From UBA8309 sp965657415 (GTDB lineage: Bacteria; Pseudomonadota; Alphaproteobacteria; Puniceispirillales; Puniceispirillaceae), in the NCBI GenBank assembly GCA_965657415.1, contig CBFHNZ010000011.1, positions 3,657 to 67,656 of the forward strand: a DNA stretch of 64,000 nucleotides, read 5' to 3'. Below the pieces are notes generated by a model. That model ran no database searches, was not told the origin of the DNA, and was given only the letters and a program-made list of their open reading frames with translations. Made by a program: the position numbers and the translations under genes. This document shows, in pieces, positions 53,241 to 61,769 of this stretch; position 1 is the first letter of the stretch; each line of letters starts with the position of its first letter.

Positions 53241-54509
53241 ATGATGACCAAACTTTCCAGAAGACAATTTGCCGGCGGCTTGCTTGCCGGCTCGACCGCG
53301 CTGGCGATGCCGTCCCTGGCATTCGGCGCGACACCGCGCGTTGTGGTGATCGGCGGCGGTGCCGGTGGTGCCACGGCTGCGCGCTACATCGCAAAGGATT
53401 CGAAGGGTGCTGTTGACGTTACCCTGATCGAGGCGTCGAAGCGCTACTACACCTGCTTCTTCTCCAACCTGTATCTTGGCGGATTCAGAAATTACGGCTC
53501 AATCGGCCACAACTATTATGGCCTTGCCGTGAATCGCGGCGTGAACGTCGTTCATGAATGGGCCACATCGGTCGATGCGGCCAACAAGGTTGTCAATCTC
53601 GGCCATGGCGGCCAGGTCGGCTATGACAAGCTGGTTCTGTCGCCGGGCATCTCGCTGAAATATGACAGCCTGCCAGGTTATTCGCCGGAAATGCAGAGCC
53701 GCATGCCGCACGCCTGGACCTCGGGTACACAGGTACAGCTGCTGCGCGATCAGGTGATGAACATGAAGAAAGGCGGCACTTTCGTGATGGTGCCACCGCC
53801 GAACCCGTATCGCTGCCCGCCTGGCCCGTACGAGCGCGTGTCAATGATCGCCCACATGCTGAAGGAGCGCAATCCGACGGCAAAGATCATCATTCTCGAT
53901 CCAAAGGCCAAGTTCTCCAAGCAGGGCCTGTTCATGGCCGGCTGGGAAAAGCACTATCCTGGGATGATCGAATGGCTCGATCCCGACACCCATGGAGGCA
54001 TCAAGAACATTAATGCCTCGACCATGGAAATCGAGACCGACCTCGACACCTTCAAAGCGGATGCGGCATGTGTGGTTCCGGCCCAACGTGCCGGCTCCAT
54101 CGCCATGGCTGCGGGCGTTAATGACGGTGACTGGTGCCCGATCAACCCGGCTAACATGACCTCAAAGGCTGACGAGAACATCTACGTCCTGGGTGACGCT
54201 TCGGTGGCATCCTCGATGCCGAAGTCGGGCTTCTCGGCCAACAGCCAGGCGAAGGTCGCCGCAAACCACATTCGTGGCGCGCTGACCGGAAGCCGTGTCT
54301 ATGAGCCGCGTTTCGCCAACACCTGCTGGTCGCTTGTCGCCACCAATGACGGCATCAAGGTCGGCGCCAACTACAAGGCCGGTGCTGAAAAGATCGATGT
54401 TACCGACAAGTTCATCTCGCAGGGTGACGAAAGCGCAGAGGTTCGCAAGGCGACATATGAAGAGTCGCTTGGCTGGTACGCCGGCATTACCTCTGACATG
54501 TTCTCGTAA
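53241..54509 (+). CDS. soxF: Sulfide dehydrogenase flavoprotein, SoxF/FccB
   Basis: Flavocytochrome c sulfide dehydrogenase FAD subunit. A Tat-type leader (KLSRRQFAGGLLAGSTALAMPSLAFGA) is followed by the FAD motif RVVVIGGGAGGATAARYIA. A redox Cys lies in YYTCFFSNLYLGG, with a second in NPYRCPPGPYER. The C-terminal FCSD domain reads NTCWSLVATNDGIKVG. Length (422 aa) is typical. A second ATG at 53244 has better spacing to GAGGGGGGA. It oxidises sulfide or polysulfide in the periplasm with the cytochrome next door. Confidence 0.92.
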   Translation: MMTKLSRRQFAGGLLAGSTALAMPSLAFGATPRVVVIGGGAGGATAARYIAKDSKGAVDVTLIEASKRYYTCFFSNLYLGGFRNYGSIGHNYYGLAVNRGVNVVHEWATSVDAANKVVNLGHGGQVGYDKLVLSPGISLKYDSLPGYSPEMQSRMPHAWTSGTQVQLLRDQVMNMKKGGTFVMVPPPNPYRCPPGPYERVSMIAHMLKERNPTAKIIILDPKAKFSKQGLFMAGWEKHYPGMIEWLDPDTHGGIKNINASTMEIETDLDTFKADAACVVPAQRAGSIAMAAGVNDGDWCPINPANMTSKADENIYVLGDASVASSMPKSGFSANSQAKVAANHIRGALTGSRVYEPRFANTCWSLVATNDGIKVGANYKAGAEKIDVTDKFISQGDESAEVRKATYEESLGWYAGITSDMFS

Positions 54510-54531
54510 GCACGTCACATACCCCAAGATC

Positions 54532-54561
54532 GAAAGGCGGCTTCTCCACAAGCCGCCTTTC
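54532..54561 (+). terminator. Rho-independent terminator after soxF
   Basis: Perfect 12-bp stem (GAAAGGCGGCTT with AAGCCGCCTTTC) and a 6-nt loop, followed by TTCTT, 22 nt past the soxF stop. Confidence 0.85.
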
Positions 54562-54619
54562 TTCTTGCCTGACCGAAATCGTATCTGACCAAAACTGAAC
54601 GTGACCGAAACCGGACGCA

Positions 54620-54649
54620 AAAAAGGGCGGCCACAAGGCCGCCCTTTTT
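54620..54649. terminator. Bidirectional terminator between soxF and soxB
   Basis: A 13-bp stem (AAAAAGGGCGGCC with GGCCGCCCTTTTT) with ACAA loop. It has T-runs in both directions and lies 19 nt past the soxB stop on the minus strand. Confidence 0.92.
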
Positions 54650-54668
54650 CCAAGGCAGGAGGCTTGCC

Positions 54669-56363
54669 TTACCCCATACCCTCGACAATCACTGACTGAT
54701 CACCGGACGGTGTCACAACACCCCTCGCGGTGATATAGCTTTCCAGAAGATCATAGATGGCCGGCCCCTCGGTATCAGGATTGACCGAGGCCCAGCCACC
54801 AACCGTGTATGTTTTCTCCGCCTCGATCGGCGCACCGGTGCGGGTCAGCACCATCTCGTTGATCCGGCTTCCCATGGCGGCCTTCGGCGCGCAGCGATAG
54901 CTCATGCCGCCGACGCGGACCATGTCGCCCCCCTGCTGGAAGAACGGATCCGGGTTGAACAGGTTGTCACAGACATCTTCCAATATGTCCTTCAACTGCT
55001 TGCCGGTGAATTCCATCCGGTAGACAGCCGGATAGTTCATGCTGGTCTGCGTGTACATGTCATCGATGGTGATGTCCTGACCGGGCAGCAGGGTCGTTCC
55101 CCAGCGGAAACCCGGGCTCAGCGCAATCTCGACATCGCGCTCGGCGCGGATGGCATCGCAGATCACATCATCCCAGGTGCCGTTGAAATTGCCACGGCGA
55201 TAGAGAAGCGATCCCGCCGTGCCGATGATACGGTTGCATTCGGCCTCATACGGTGCGCGAAGACTGTCGATATGGGCCGCCATTTCGGCATCCGGTGTAA
55301 TCACATCGGAAAAAACCGGGATCAGCGTACTGGCGGCATCAACCACCCGGCCGCCCTCGACCTTCAGATCGACACGGCCGAGATATTTACCATGCGATCC
55401 TGACGACAGAAGCAACGTGTTCTTGATACGGATGGCCTGCGGAATGGCGTCATGCGTATGCCCTGTCAGGATGACATCGATGCCAGAAATCGTCGCGGCG
55501 ATTCTCTGGTCAACATCAAATCCATTATGCGACAGCAGGACGACAATCTCTGCGCCCCCTGCACGGGCCGCATCGACATTCGCCTGAATCTGATCGGGGC
55601 GGATACCAAAGGACCAGCCCTCGACCAGATGGCGCGGGTTGGCGATCGGTGTGTAGGGGAAATGCTGGCCGATGACGGCGACATTCACGCCACCACGCTC
55701 AAAGAACGCCGTGCTTTCGAAGACCTGCTCGTCCCATTCCGTGTCGAACACATTGCCGCCAAGGAAGGGATAGCCCATCTCCTCGATCAACTCTTCCAGC
55801 CGATCCTGACCGAAAGTGAATTCCCAGTGGCCAACCATGGCATCGGGCTTCAACAGCTTCATTGCCGAGACCATGTCGGCACCCTGCGTCTTCAACGAGG
55901 TGTAGGATCCCTGCCAGGTATCACCACCATCAAGAAGCAGCACGCTATCATCGCCGCGCTCGGCGCGGATGGCTTTGATCAGCGTTGCGGTCCGGTCGAG
56001 CCCGCCAAGGCGGCCATAGGCGCGTGCCAGCGATTCGTAATCGACCATGGTATGCGCATAGGCAAGGGCCGACCCCGGCTCGATACCGAAATGGCGCAGG
56101 AAGTCGCTGCCGACAAGATGCGGGGGAATGCCCTCGAAATTGCCGACGCCGAAATTCTCCGATGGTGGTCGGAAATACACCGGCTTCAGCTGGCCGTGGA
56201 TATCGGTGAGATGAAGAAGCGTGACCTGCCCTTTTGCATCGAATGACAGCAGGTCATCCTGAGTCAGCCGCTGCCGTGCGGCGGCGGCGGCAAAGCTCGG
56301 ATAGGCAGAAAAGACGCCGGCGCTGGCCGCCGCAAACTGAAGGAACTCACGGCGTGAGCGCAT
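54669..56363 (-). CDS. soxB: Thiosulfohydrolase SoxB
   Basis: Dimanganese periplasmic hydrolase that releases sulfate from sulfur bound to SoxY. A Tat leader (MRSRREFLQFAAASAGVFSAYPSFAAAA) precedes the metallophosphoesterase motifs LLHLTDIHGQLKP, DGGDTWQGSYTSLKTQG, VGHWEFTFG, LLSHNGFDVD and LTGHTHDA. A 5'-nucleotidase-type C-terminal domain follows. Length (564 aa) is standard. It is the last gene of the minus-strand sox operon, next to a strong terminator. Confidence 0.96.
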   Translation of the reverse strand: MRSRREFLQFAAASAGVFSAYPSFAAAAARQRLTQDDLLSFDAKGQVTLLHLTDIHGQLKPVYFRPPSENFGVGNFEGIPPHLVGSDFLRHFGIEPGSALAYAHTMVDYESLARAYGRLGGLDRTATLIKAIRAERGDDSVLLLDGGDTWQGSYTSLKTQGADMVSAMKLLKPDAMVGHWEFTFGQDRLEELIEEMGYPFLGGNVFDTEWDEQVFESTAFFERGGVNVAVIGQHFPYTPIANPRHLVEGWSFGIRPDQIQANVDAARAGGAEIVVLLSHNGFDVDQRIAATISGIDVILTGHTHDAIPQAIRIKNTLLLSSGSHGKYLGRVDLKVEGGRVVDAASTLIPVFSDVITPDAEMAAHIDSLRAPYEAECNRIIGTAGSLLYRRGNFNGTWDDVICDAIRAERDVEIALSPGFRWGTTLLPGQDITIDDMYTQTSMNYPAVYRMEFTGKQLKDILEDVCDNLFNPDPFFQQGGDMVRVGGMSYRCAPKAAMGSRINEMVLTRTGAPIEAEKTYTVGGWASVNPDTEGPAIYDLLESYITARGVVTPSGDQSVIVEGMG

Positions 56364-56404
56364 GGCGACACTCCCTTTCCTGTGTTGCAGATGCCTGGCG
56401 GCGC

Positions 56405-56821
56405 TTACAGCTCGCCAAGCAGCTTCTTCAGCTTCTTCTTGCTCTTGCCGTTGGCCTTTGCCTTGGCAATCTCGTCCTTGTTGGAGGTGTCCCCACCGAC
56501 AACGACAAGACCGATCATTCCCATGCCTTTATGCGGCGTACACCAGTAGTAATAGATGCCGGGCTCGTCGAAGGTGACCTTGGCTTCCTTGCCGTTCTTG
56601 GACTTGAAATTCATGTTGTTGGGGGACGCGATCATTTCCACATTGTGGCCCTTTGTCGTCGGAACCCAGGTGATGGTGTCACCAACATCGATGCGTGCGA
56701 TTTCCTCGCTGTACACCATCTTGTTGCCGTCTGCGTCCTTGTTCAGCATTTCGATGGTCATATCGGCGGCGAATGCCGGCGCGGACATGAGAAAGGCGGC
56801 TGCCAATGCAAGATATTTCAT
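56405..56821 (-). CDS. Pseudoazurin (type 1 copper protein)
   Basis: Periplasmic cupredoxin. Signal peptide MKYLALAAAFLMSAPAFA, then a beta-sandwich with copper His in TTKGHNVEMIASP and the C-terminal ligand loop YYYWCTPHKGMGMIG (Cys, His, Met). The Lys-rich tail is usual for pseudoazurin. Length is 138 aa. AGGAA precedes the ATG. Lying between soxD and soxB, it probably accepts electrons from Sox or SoxC(D), taking the place of a cytochrome. Confidence 0.92.
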   Translation of the reverse strand: MKYLALAAAFLMSAPAFAADMTIEMLNKDADGNKMVYSEEIARIDVGDTITWVPTTKGHNVEMIASPNNMNFKSKNGKEAKVTFDEPGIYYYWCTPHKGMGMIGLVVVGGDTSNKDEIAKAKANGKSKKKLKKLLGEL

Positions 56822-56881
56822 GATTACGTTCCTTTGCTTTGATCTTGTCGGTTCGGCACATCTTCGTGGCCGTTGACGGTC

Positions 56882-57526
56882 CTAGCTTTCAGACTCAGGT
56901 GTTACGTCGATATCACGGGCGCGCCCGATGATGTTGGTCGCAACATCGCAATTGGTCATGCAGGGCTCACCACTGACGGGTTGGGCATCCGGACGGGGGT
57001 CGGGCATGAAGAACCCGTCACGGTTCGGCATTTCGATGCTGCCGATATTCTCGTGGCTGACGTCAAAATCATCCTCGATGATGTCATTCATATAGAGGAG
57101 GAAGGCCACGATCTGATAGGTCTCGTCATATGTCAGCGACTGGGCCTCGCCAAACGGCATGGCACGGTAAATATAGTCATACATCGTCGACGCATACGGC
57201 CAGTAGCTGCCGGTGGTCTTTACCGGGTCATGTGTGTCAAGGGTGCCCTCACCGCCCACCAGAACCGGCCAGTTGTCGACCGCTTCGCCGAAATCACCAT
57301 GACAGGCCGCACATCGGTCCGCATAGACTTCCTCGCCGTCGATGGCATTTCCCATACCGACAGGCGCACCAAGGCCATCCGGACGCACATCGATGTCCCA
57401 GCCTGCCACTTCTTCAGCTGTGGCGATCTTGCCGAGATTGAACGGACGGTCCGAAGCCAGTGTCGGCGTCGTGACCAGGGCCAGCATCAGGCTGCCGGCA
57501 AGCCATGTCTTAACCAAGCCGGACAT
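56882..57526 (-). CDS. soxD: Sulfane dehydrogenase cytochrome subunit SoxD (short form)
   Basis: Cytochrome partner of SoxC. Signal peptide up to TLAS, then a c-type domain with haem motif CAACHG at about residues 72-76 and a likely Met ligand in YRAMPFGEAQSL. The C-terminal FMPDPRPDAQPVSGEPCMTNCD has a Cys pair but no CH, so one haem only. At 214 aa it is much shorter than the dihaem Paracoccus SoxD. ATG 57526 has GGGAG 8 nt upstream and overlaps the 3' end of soxC. Confidence 0.9.
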   Translation of the reverse strand: MSGLVKTWLAGSLMLALVTTPTLASDRPFNLGKIATAEEVAGWDIDVRPDGLGAPVGMGNAIDGEEVYADRCAACHGDFGEAVDNWPVLVGGEGTLDTHDPVKTTGSYWPYASTMYDYIYRAMPFGEAQSLTYDETYQIVAFLLYMNDIIEDDFDVSHENIGSIEMPNRDGFFMPDPRPDAQPVSGEPCMTNCDVATNIIGRARDIDVTPESES

Positions 57527-58784
57527 TGTCGACACTCCCGTCCTTGTTGACCATCCAGGTGGCGATCGCGTTGTTGTGGTAGATGGAATTCACGCCGCGT
57601 TCGGCCTGAAGCGCATCGATGGTCGGCTGCACATAGCCGGTCTCGTCCATCGCGCGCGACTGCACCAGCAACGCCTCGCCATTCCACTCGAACGGCAGGG
57701 TGAAGCGGGTCAGGCATTTGTCCAGAACCGGACCATGAAGCTCCGCTGTTTTCCAGTTGCGACCACCATCAAGCGAGACATCGACCCTGGTGATCTTGCC
57801 ACGGCCCGACCAGGCGAGGCCGCGAAGCTGGTGAACACCCCTTTCAAGGACCGGCTTTTCCGGGCTGGGTGAGGTGACGACCGATTTGGCGTCCATCACC
57901 CAGGTGAACATGCGGGCTTTACCGTCTTCCATCAGATCGGTGTATTTCGAGGTCTCCTCCCGCGCCATGTAAGGCATGTCGCCGAATTCCAGGCGGCGGA
58001 TCCATTTGACCCACATGTTGCCTTCCCATCCGGGAACGACCAGACGCGCCGGGTATCCCTGCTCGGGGCGCAGCGCCTCGCCATTCATGGCCCAGGCGAT
58101 CATGCAGTCATCCATGATCTTCTCAATCGGGATGGAGCGGTTCATACCGGACGAATCGCCACCTTCCGCCATGATCCATGTGGCTTCCGGCTTCACCCCA
58201 ACCTCGCGGGCAAGGTCCTTCAGCAGCACACCTGTATATTGGACATTATGCACCATGCCGAAGGTGAACTGGCACCCATTCAGCTGCGCACCGCGCCATT
58301 CCATGCCGCCATTGGCAGCACATTCCAGAAAGTAGAAGCGGTTGGTCTGCGGAAATCGCTTCAGATCATCGAGCGTGAAGATCAGCTCGCGATCGACGAG
58401 ACCGTTGATCATCAGACGGTAGTCAGACGGGATGACCTCGGGAACGCCGCCATGATGCCGTTCGAAACACAGCCCGTTCGGTGTGACAAATCCCTCCAGC
58501 TCATGCAGCGGGGTGAAGTTGACAGATGATTCAGTGCTGGCCGTCAGCCATTCGACATTGCGGCGAACCACATGCTCTTCATAAGGCGACGGCATGCCAT
58601 AAGGGTTGGCATCCACGCCGTCACCAAGATAGGGCGTCCATTCCGATACATTCGGCGGCAGGTTGTCCGGGTTGGATTCCGCGCCAACAGCCGCCTTTGC
58701 AAGCCCGACCGAACCAAGTGCCGCCGCACCGCCAATCAACGAACGCCGGGACAGGGTACCACCTTGTGTCTTGTCATCTGTCAT
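57510..58784 (-). CDS. soxC: Sulfane dehydrogenase molybdenum subunit SoxC
   Basis: Sulfite-oxidase-fold molybdoprotein that removes six electrons from SoxY-bound sulfane sulfur. A Tat leader (SRRSLIGGAAALGSVGLAKAA) is present. The Mo-coordinating Cys is in FYFLECAANGGMEWRG, with further conserved PARLVVPGWEGNMWVKWIRRLEF. The C-terminal Mo-co dimerisation domain ends with GRGKITRVDVSLDGGRNW. Length (424 aa) agrees. It overlaps soxD, which forms the complex with it. Confidence 0.95.
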   Translation of the reverse strand: MTDDKTQGGTLSRRSLIGGAAALGSVGLAKAAVGAESNPDNLPPNVSEWTPYLGDGVDANPYGMPSPYEEHVVRRNVEWLTASTESSVNFTPLHELEGFVTPNGLCFERHHGGVPEVIPSDYRLMINGLVDRELIFTLDDLKRFPQTNRFYFLECAANGGMEWRGAQLNGCQFTFGMVHNVQYTGVLLKDLAREVGVKPEATWIMAEGGDSSGMNRSIPIEKIMDDCMIAWAMNGEALRPEQGYPARLVVPGWEGNMWVKWIRRLEFGDMPYMAREETSKYTDLMEDGKARMFTWVMDAKSVVTSPSPEKPVLERGVHQLRGLAWSGRGKITRVDVSLDGGRNWKTAELHGPVLDKCLTRFTLPFEWNGEALLVQSRAMDETGYVQPTIDALQAERGVNSIYHNNAIATWMVNKDGSVDNVRLG

Positions 58785-58815
58785 CTTTGCCTCCCCTTCG
58801 ATTCACCGGTACGGA

Positions 58816-59142
58816 TCAGCCAACGCTGATCTTTTTGGATACCGTGTATTCCTTGCCGCCATCCTCGACCCAGACGAAGTCGAAGGTTCCGGATTCAGTC
58901 ACCTTGTATGGAAAGGTGAAGAACGGATTGGCCGACACGGACGGTTTCAGATCCACCGACATCACCTCGGTGCCGTTGAAGATCACACGGAAGCTGTTGA
59001 TAATCTGTCGGGGGACCAGGTTACCGTCGCCATCGACGGCGCGGCCGCTATGCATCGGGTGCGAGATCAATGTTTTGATCTCGATAACCTCGTCGACCTC
59101 GGCGGTCTTGGGGACTTTCACGCGGGGTTTTACTTTCGCCAT
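58816..59142 (-). CDS. soxZ: Sulfur-carrier complex protein SoxZ
   Basis: Small immunoglobulin-like partner of SoxY. KPRVKVPKTAEVDEVIEIKTLISHPMHSGRAVDGDGNLVPRQIINSFRV and FDFVWVEDGGKEYTVSKKISV are diagnostic. No signal peptide; it is co-exported with SoxY by the Tat route. Length is 108 aa. GGAGA lies upstream of the ATG and the gap to soxY is 11 bp. Confidence 0.95.
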   Translation of the reverse strand: MAKVKPRVKVPKTAEVDEVIEIKTLISHPMHSGRAVDGDGNLVPRQIINSFRVIFNGTEVMSVDLKPSVSANPFFTFPYKVTESGTFDFVWVEDGGKEYTVSKKISVG

Positions 59143-59153
59143 CGTTTCTCTCC

Positions 59154-59618
59154 TTATCCGCCGCAGCCGCCGATGGTGACCTTGACGGTCGCCGAGGCGC
59201 TGCCAAAGCTGCCGTCACTGAAAGCTGCAATCACATGAACATTCTGGGTTTTGGACAGCCGCATGCGGGTGCTGGCGTAGCAGGCCCCCATAGTCGGTGA
59301 GAAATTGAAGGTCGCCACATCCGGCTCGGGATTGCCATCTGCAAGAATGTGAACAGCCTTCACGTAATTATCGGCGCTCATCGGACTGTCGATGTCGAAC
59401 GCCACCTTTACGGCATTTCCGTTTTCGGCGATATCCGGCAGGTCCAGCATGATCAGCGTATCGTCACCTGCAGCACCGCCGGTAATGTCTTTGATCCGTG
59501 CCGCCACATCTTCGGGTCCGGCGAAAGCAACGCCGGACATCGTCACGCTTGCGGCTGCCGCACCGAGATAGGCCAGTGCCTGGCGTCGCGAGATCGGTTT
59601 CAGGACTTGTGTCTTCAC
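59154..59618 (-). CDS. soxY: Sulfur-carrier protein SoxY
   Basis: Carrier on whose C-terminal Cys thiosulfate sulfur is processed. A Tat leader (SRRQALAYLGAAAASVTMSGVAFA) is followed by an Ig-like fold and the swinging arm ending VTIGGCGG, with Cys second from a double Gly end. The start is set to GTG 59618, with GGGAG 7 nt upstream; an in-frame extension to 59753 is not supported. Length is 154 aa. It is first gene of soxYZCD-pseudoazurin-soxB. Confidence 0.95.
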   Translation of the reverse strand: MKTQVLKPISRRQALAYLGAAAASVTMSGVAFAGPEDVAARIKDITGGAAGDDTLIMLDLPDIAENGNAVKVAFDIDSPMSADNYVKAVHILADGNPEPDVATFNFSPTMGACYASTRMRLSKTQNVHVIAAFSDGSFGSASATVKVTIGGCGG

Positions 59619-59798
59619 GAGCGGGCTCCCTTTGCTTTGTTCCATCGAGGGGGAGCATTGTGGCTTGGCTGCCAATAAGAATTTTGCGCCTGACACTGTT
59701 CTTTTTTTGTCTTTATCAGGCATTTGGCGGCGTATTGAGCCGACTCCCCACAAAGTGAGGATGATTAAATATGCGGTAGCCTACAATTAATTTTTGCC

Positions 59799-59822
59799 CA
59801 ACATGCAAATTTTGGCATGTAA
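59799..59822. promoter_or_regulatory. Candidate Sox-regulator operator upstream of soxY
   Basis: ACATGC-N8-GCATGT at 59801-59820 is a perfect dyad (also ACAT-N12-ATGT). It matches the upstream half of the soxF site (ACATGCAAA) base for base over nine positions. It lies between soxS and soxY. Binding by SoxR is inferred. Confidence 0.55.
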
Positions 59823-59836
59823 ATCGGTGGCGCTAT

Positions 59837-60172
59837 CTAGTCGCCAGCATGTTCCGACAGCCACCACCAGAACATTTCGGCATCATCATAGCCGCGTTGG
59901 CGATCAATCTCACGACCGTCGCGCAAAATGATGAATGTGGGTGTTCCAATCACAGGGGTGTCAAGAACCACACCATCCGGAATGACACCGCCCATTTCGA
60001 TACGGGTCAGCGGCAGGTCCGGCGCATAGGGAGATTTGTCGTAGACCGCGCCGACATCTCGCTCCCACGCCTGACAGAACGGGCAATAGTCTGATGTCAC
60101 CATGATCAGCCTTGTGCCGGCGACAGCAAGCTGAGGAAGCACCACCAGCATCAAGGTGGCGCAAACAACCAT
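59837..60172 (-). CDS. soxS: Periplasmic thioredoxin-like protein SoxS
   Basis: Small exported thioredoxin-fold protein. A signal segment MVVCATLMLVVLPQLAVA is followed by LIMVTSDYCPFCQAWERDV with the CPFC active site and the cis-Pro region VIGTPTFIILRDGREIDR. Length is about 111 aa from ATG 60172. In Paracoccus SoxS reduces an inhibitory disulfide on SoxY and is encoded beside soxR, the same neighbour as here. The name follows from that synteny. Confidence 0.85.
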   Translation of the reverse strand: MVVCATLMLVVLPQLAVAGTRLIMVTSDYCPFCQAWERDVGAVYDKSPYAPDLPLTRIEMGGVIPDGVVLDTPVIGTPTFIILRDGREIDRQRGYDDAEMFWWWLSEHAGD

Positions 60173-60185
60173 GATCCTGGTGAAA

Positions 60186-60566
60186 CTAGCGAACACGGGC
60201 AAACGCCCCTGCCTGCTGTTTTCTGTCCAACTCGGCGATATCCGACTGTTCGGCAGCAAGTCCCAGATTGGCAATACTCACTCTCAGGATGCGGCGCACC
60301 TTGTCATTGCTGAGGAAATAGATGATGTGACGGGCGTCGCGCCGTGTGGCCACAATTTCAGCCTTTCGCAAGACCGCAAGCTGCTGTGAGACAGCATACT
60401 GCTTGAGATCAAGGATCCCACACAGTTCGCCGACAGAATATTGCCTCAACATCAAAAGCTGGCAAATCTCCAGCCGAACAGGATGCGAGAGAGCCTGAAA
60501 CACCTCCAAAACACTATTTGTGGTTTCGACGGGTCTAGCATCTGTGGGTTTGAATTCTCTACCCAT
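60186..60566 (-). CDS. soxR: ArsR family regulator, SoxR-like
   Basis: Winged-helix repressor of the ArsR/SqrR/SoxR group: VFQALSHPVRLEICQLLMLRQYSVGELCGILDLKQYAVSQQLAVLRKAEIVATRRDARHIIYFLSN. It has two Cys (35 and 49 from ATG 60566); neither is in the C-terminal helix where the second sulfur-sensing Cys of SqrR sits. Length is about 126 aa. The start overlaps the peroxiredoxin stop. Likely targets are the soxE, soxF and soxY dyads. Confidence 0.87.
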   Translation of the reverse strand: MGREFKPTDARPVETTNSVLEVFQALSHPVRLEICQLLMLRQYSVGELCGILDLKQYAVSQQLAVLRKAEIVATRRDARHIIYFLSNDKVRRILRVSIANLGLAAEQSDIAELDRKQQAGAFARVR

Positions 60567-61194
60567 CGACACGGTCAACAATGGCGGACGACAGCCAATC
60601 AGCCGTTTCTAATGCAGCCATATCCAGCGATGTCCTGAGATATTTATCACCCGGCTGCCAATTGGCGGGGGTTGAAAGGTCGTTCTGATGCGTATCTATC
60701 AATGCCTTTTGCACACGTAGCAACTCATCAATCGAACGACCGATATACATTGGGTAATGAATGATGGCCTGAATGATTTGATCTGGGTCGATAAAGTAAC
60801 AGGCGCGAACGGTTGCAGTGGTTTGGCTTGAAGAATCCAGCATCCCATAGGCGGCGGCCACCTCCATGGAAATATCTTCAATCACCGGGAACTGCACATC
60901 GACACCCATCTTCGACTTGATCCATTCCAGCCAGTTGATGTGGCTGTAAACGCTATCCACGGACAGGCCAAGCAGCTCAACGCCAAGCGCATCGAATTCC
61001 GCCTTGCGGCGGGCAATCTCGATGAATTCAGTGGTGCAAACAGGTGTGAAACTTGCCGGATGGCAAAACAGCAGCGTCCAGCTGCCTTCAAAAGCCGACA
61101 TCGACAGCTCGCCCTTGGACGACCGCGCCGAAAAGTCAGGCGCCCGTCTGCCAATCATGGAATGCGAGAGGTCATTGTTCATCATGTTGTCCAT
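60559..61194 (-). CDS. Peroxiredoxin, AhpC/TSA (1-Cys Prx6-like)
   Basis: Thiol peroxidase with FCHPASFTPVCTTEFIEIARRKAEFDALGVELLGLSVDSVYSHINWLEWI. The peroxidatic Cys is in TPVCTTEF. The C-terminal extension (LRVQKALIDTHQNDLSTPANWQPGD) is of Prx6/1-Cys type. An additional Cys lies in ATVRACYFIDP. Length is about 211 aa from ATG 61194; ATG 61239 is possible. It overlaps soxR, so it probably belongs to the sox stress response. Confidence 0.87.
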   Translation of the reverse strand: MDNMMNNDLSHSMIGRRAPDFSARSSKGELSMSAFEGSWTLLFCHPASFTPVCTTEFIEIARRKAEFDALGVELLGLSVDSVYSHINWLEWIKSKMGVDVQFPVIEDISMEVAAAYGMLDSSSQTTATVRACYFIDPDQIIQAIIHYPMYIGRSIDELLRVQKALIDTHQNDLSTPANWQPGDKYLRTSLDMAALETADWLSSAIVDRVDG

Positions 61195-61305
61195 TGGCAA
61201 CCTGCTTTCCCTTTTTCCGCTTTCGGTATGTGTGGACATTTCAGATTTTTACTCTTTATCCTGCTTTCAGGCCAGTCTTCTCGTGGCGAATGATGAACCG
61301 ACATC

Positions 61306-61640
61306 TCAATATATCACGCAATACTCTATTTTCAGTCTTCCATCGCGTTCAACAAACATGGCCTCGGAATGGAATTCATCCTCAGATCGGGTGACAACAC
61401 ACGCCAGGCGGCTGCCACCGAATGTTCCCGGCAAAACAGCGCCATGAACTGATGCCGCGCGGAAACCCCGAGACACGCCTGATCGTCCGTACATTGCCGG
61501 GCCAAATTCCCATCCGTGGCGACGACCTTCAGCCAGTCGGTAAAATACCCGACATGCTGGCCATGATCGATTTCCGCCGATCCTTTCGACATGGTGCCGA
61601 TCAGCGGCCCAACAAGATGCTGGAATTCGTCATACCACGC
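61306..61640 (-). pseudogene. Possible decayed small gene
   Basis: The 603-bp gap between the peroxiredoxin and MFS genes holds no intact recognised gene. On the minus strand a frame ending at 61306 gives a plausible protein C-terminus (SRLACVVTRSEDEFHSEAMFVERDG, then a stop). The likely upstream part (FQHLVGPLIGTMSKGSAEID) is in another frame. The pattern is loosely like an NTF2/SnoaL-like protein broken by a frameshift. I do not trust the family call. Confidence 0.25.
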
Positions 61641-61723
61641 GTTGCAAGGGCCATTGTTCGTCCCGGTTTTCATCCGATGCAGCCACCCTAACCGCACCTA
61701 TATGAAAACAGGCGGCATGTACT

Positions 61724-61769
61724 ATTGTCTTGCGGGGTTCGTCTTCATTGTCTTGCGGGGTTCGTCTTT
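61724..61769. repeat. Two-copy tandem duplication of period 23 bp
   Basis: The string ATTGTCTTGCGGGGTTCG with its following CTT recurs 23 bp later. It occupies the 5' flank of the MFS gene and is one of several such duplications in the window. Confidence 0.85.

Noticed and set aside
59619..59753. N-terminal extension of SoxY
   Set aside because: The GTG at 59618 has an ideal ribosome-binding site and starts a proper Tat leader.
52700..61239. CRISPR-like repeats or mobile element near the sox cluster
   Set aside because: Repeats here are dyads or terminators; there is no array of direct repeats with spacers and no transposase or integrase.
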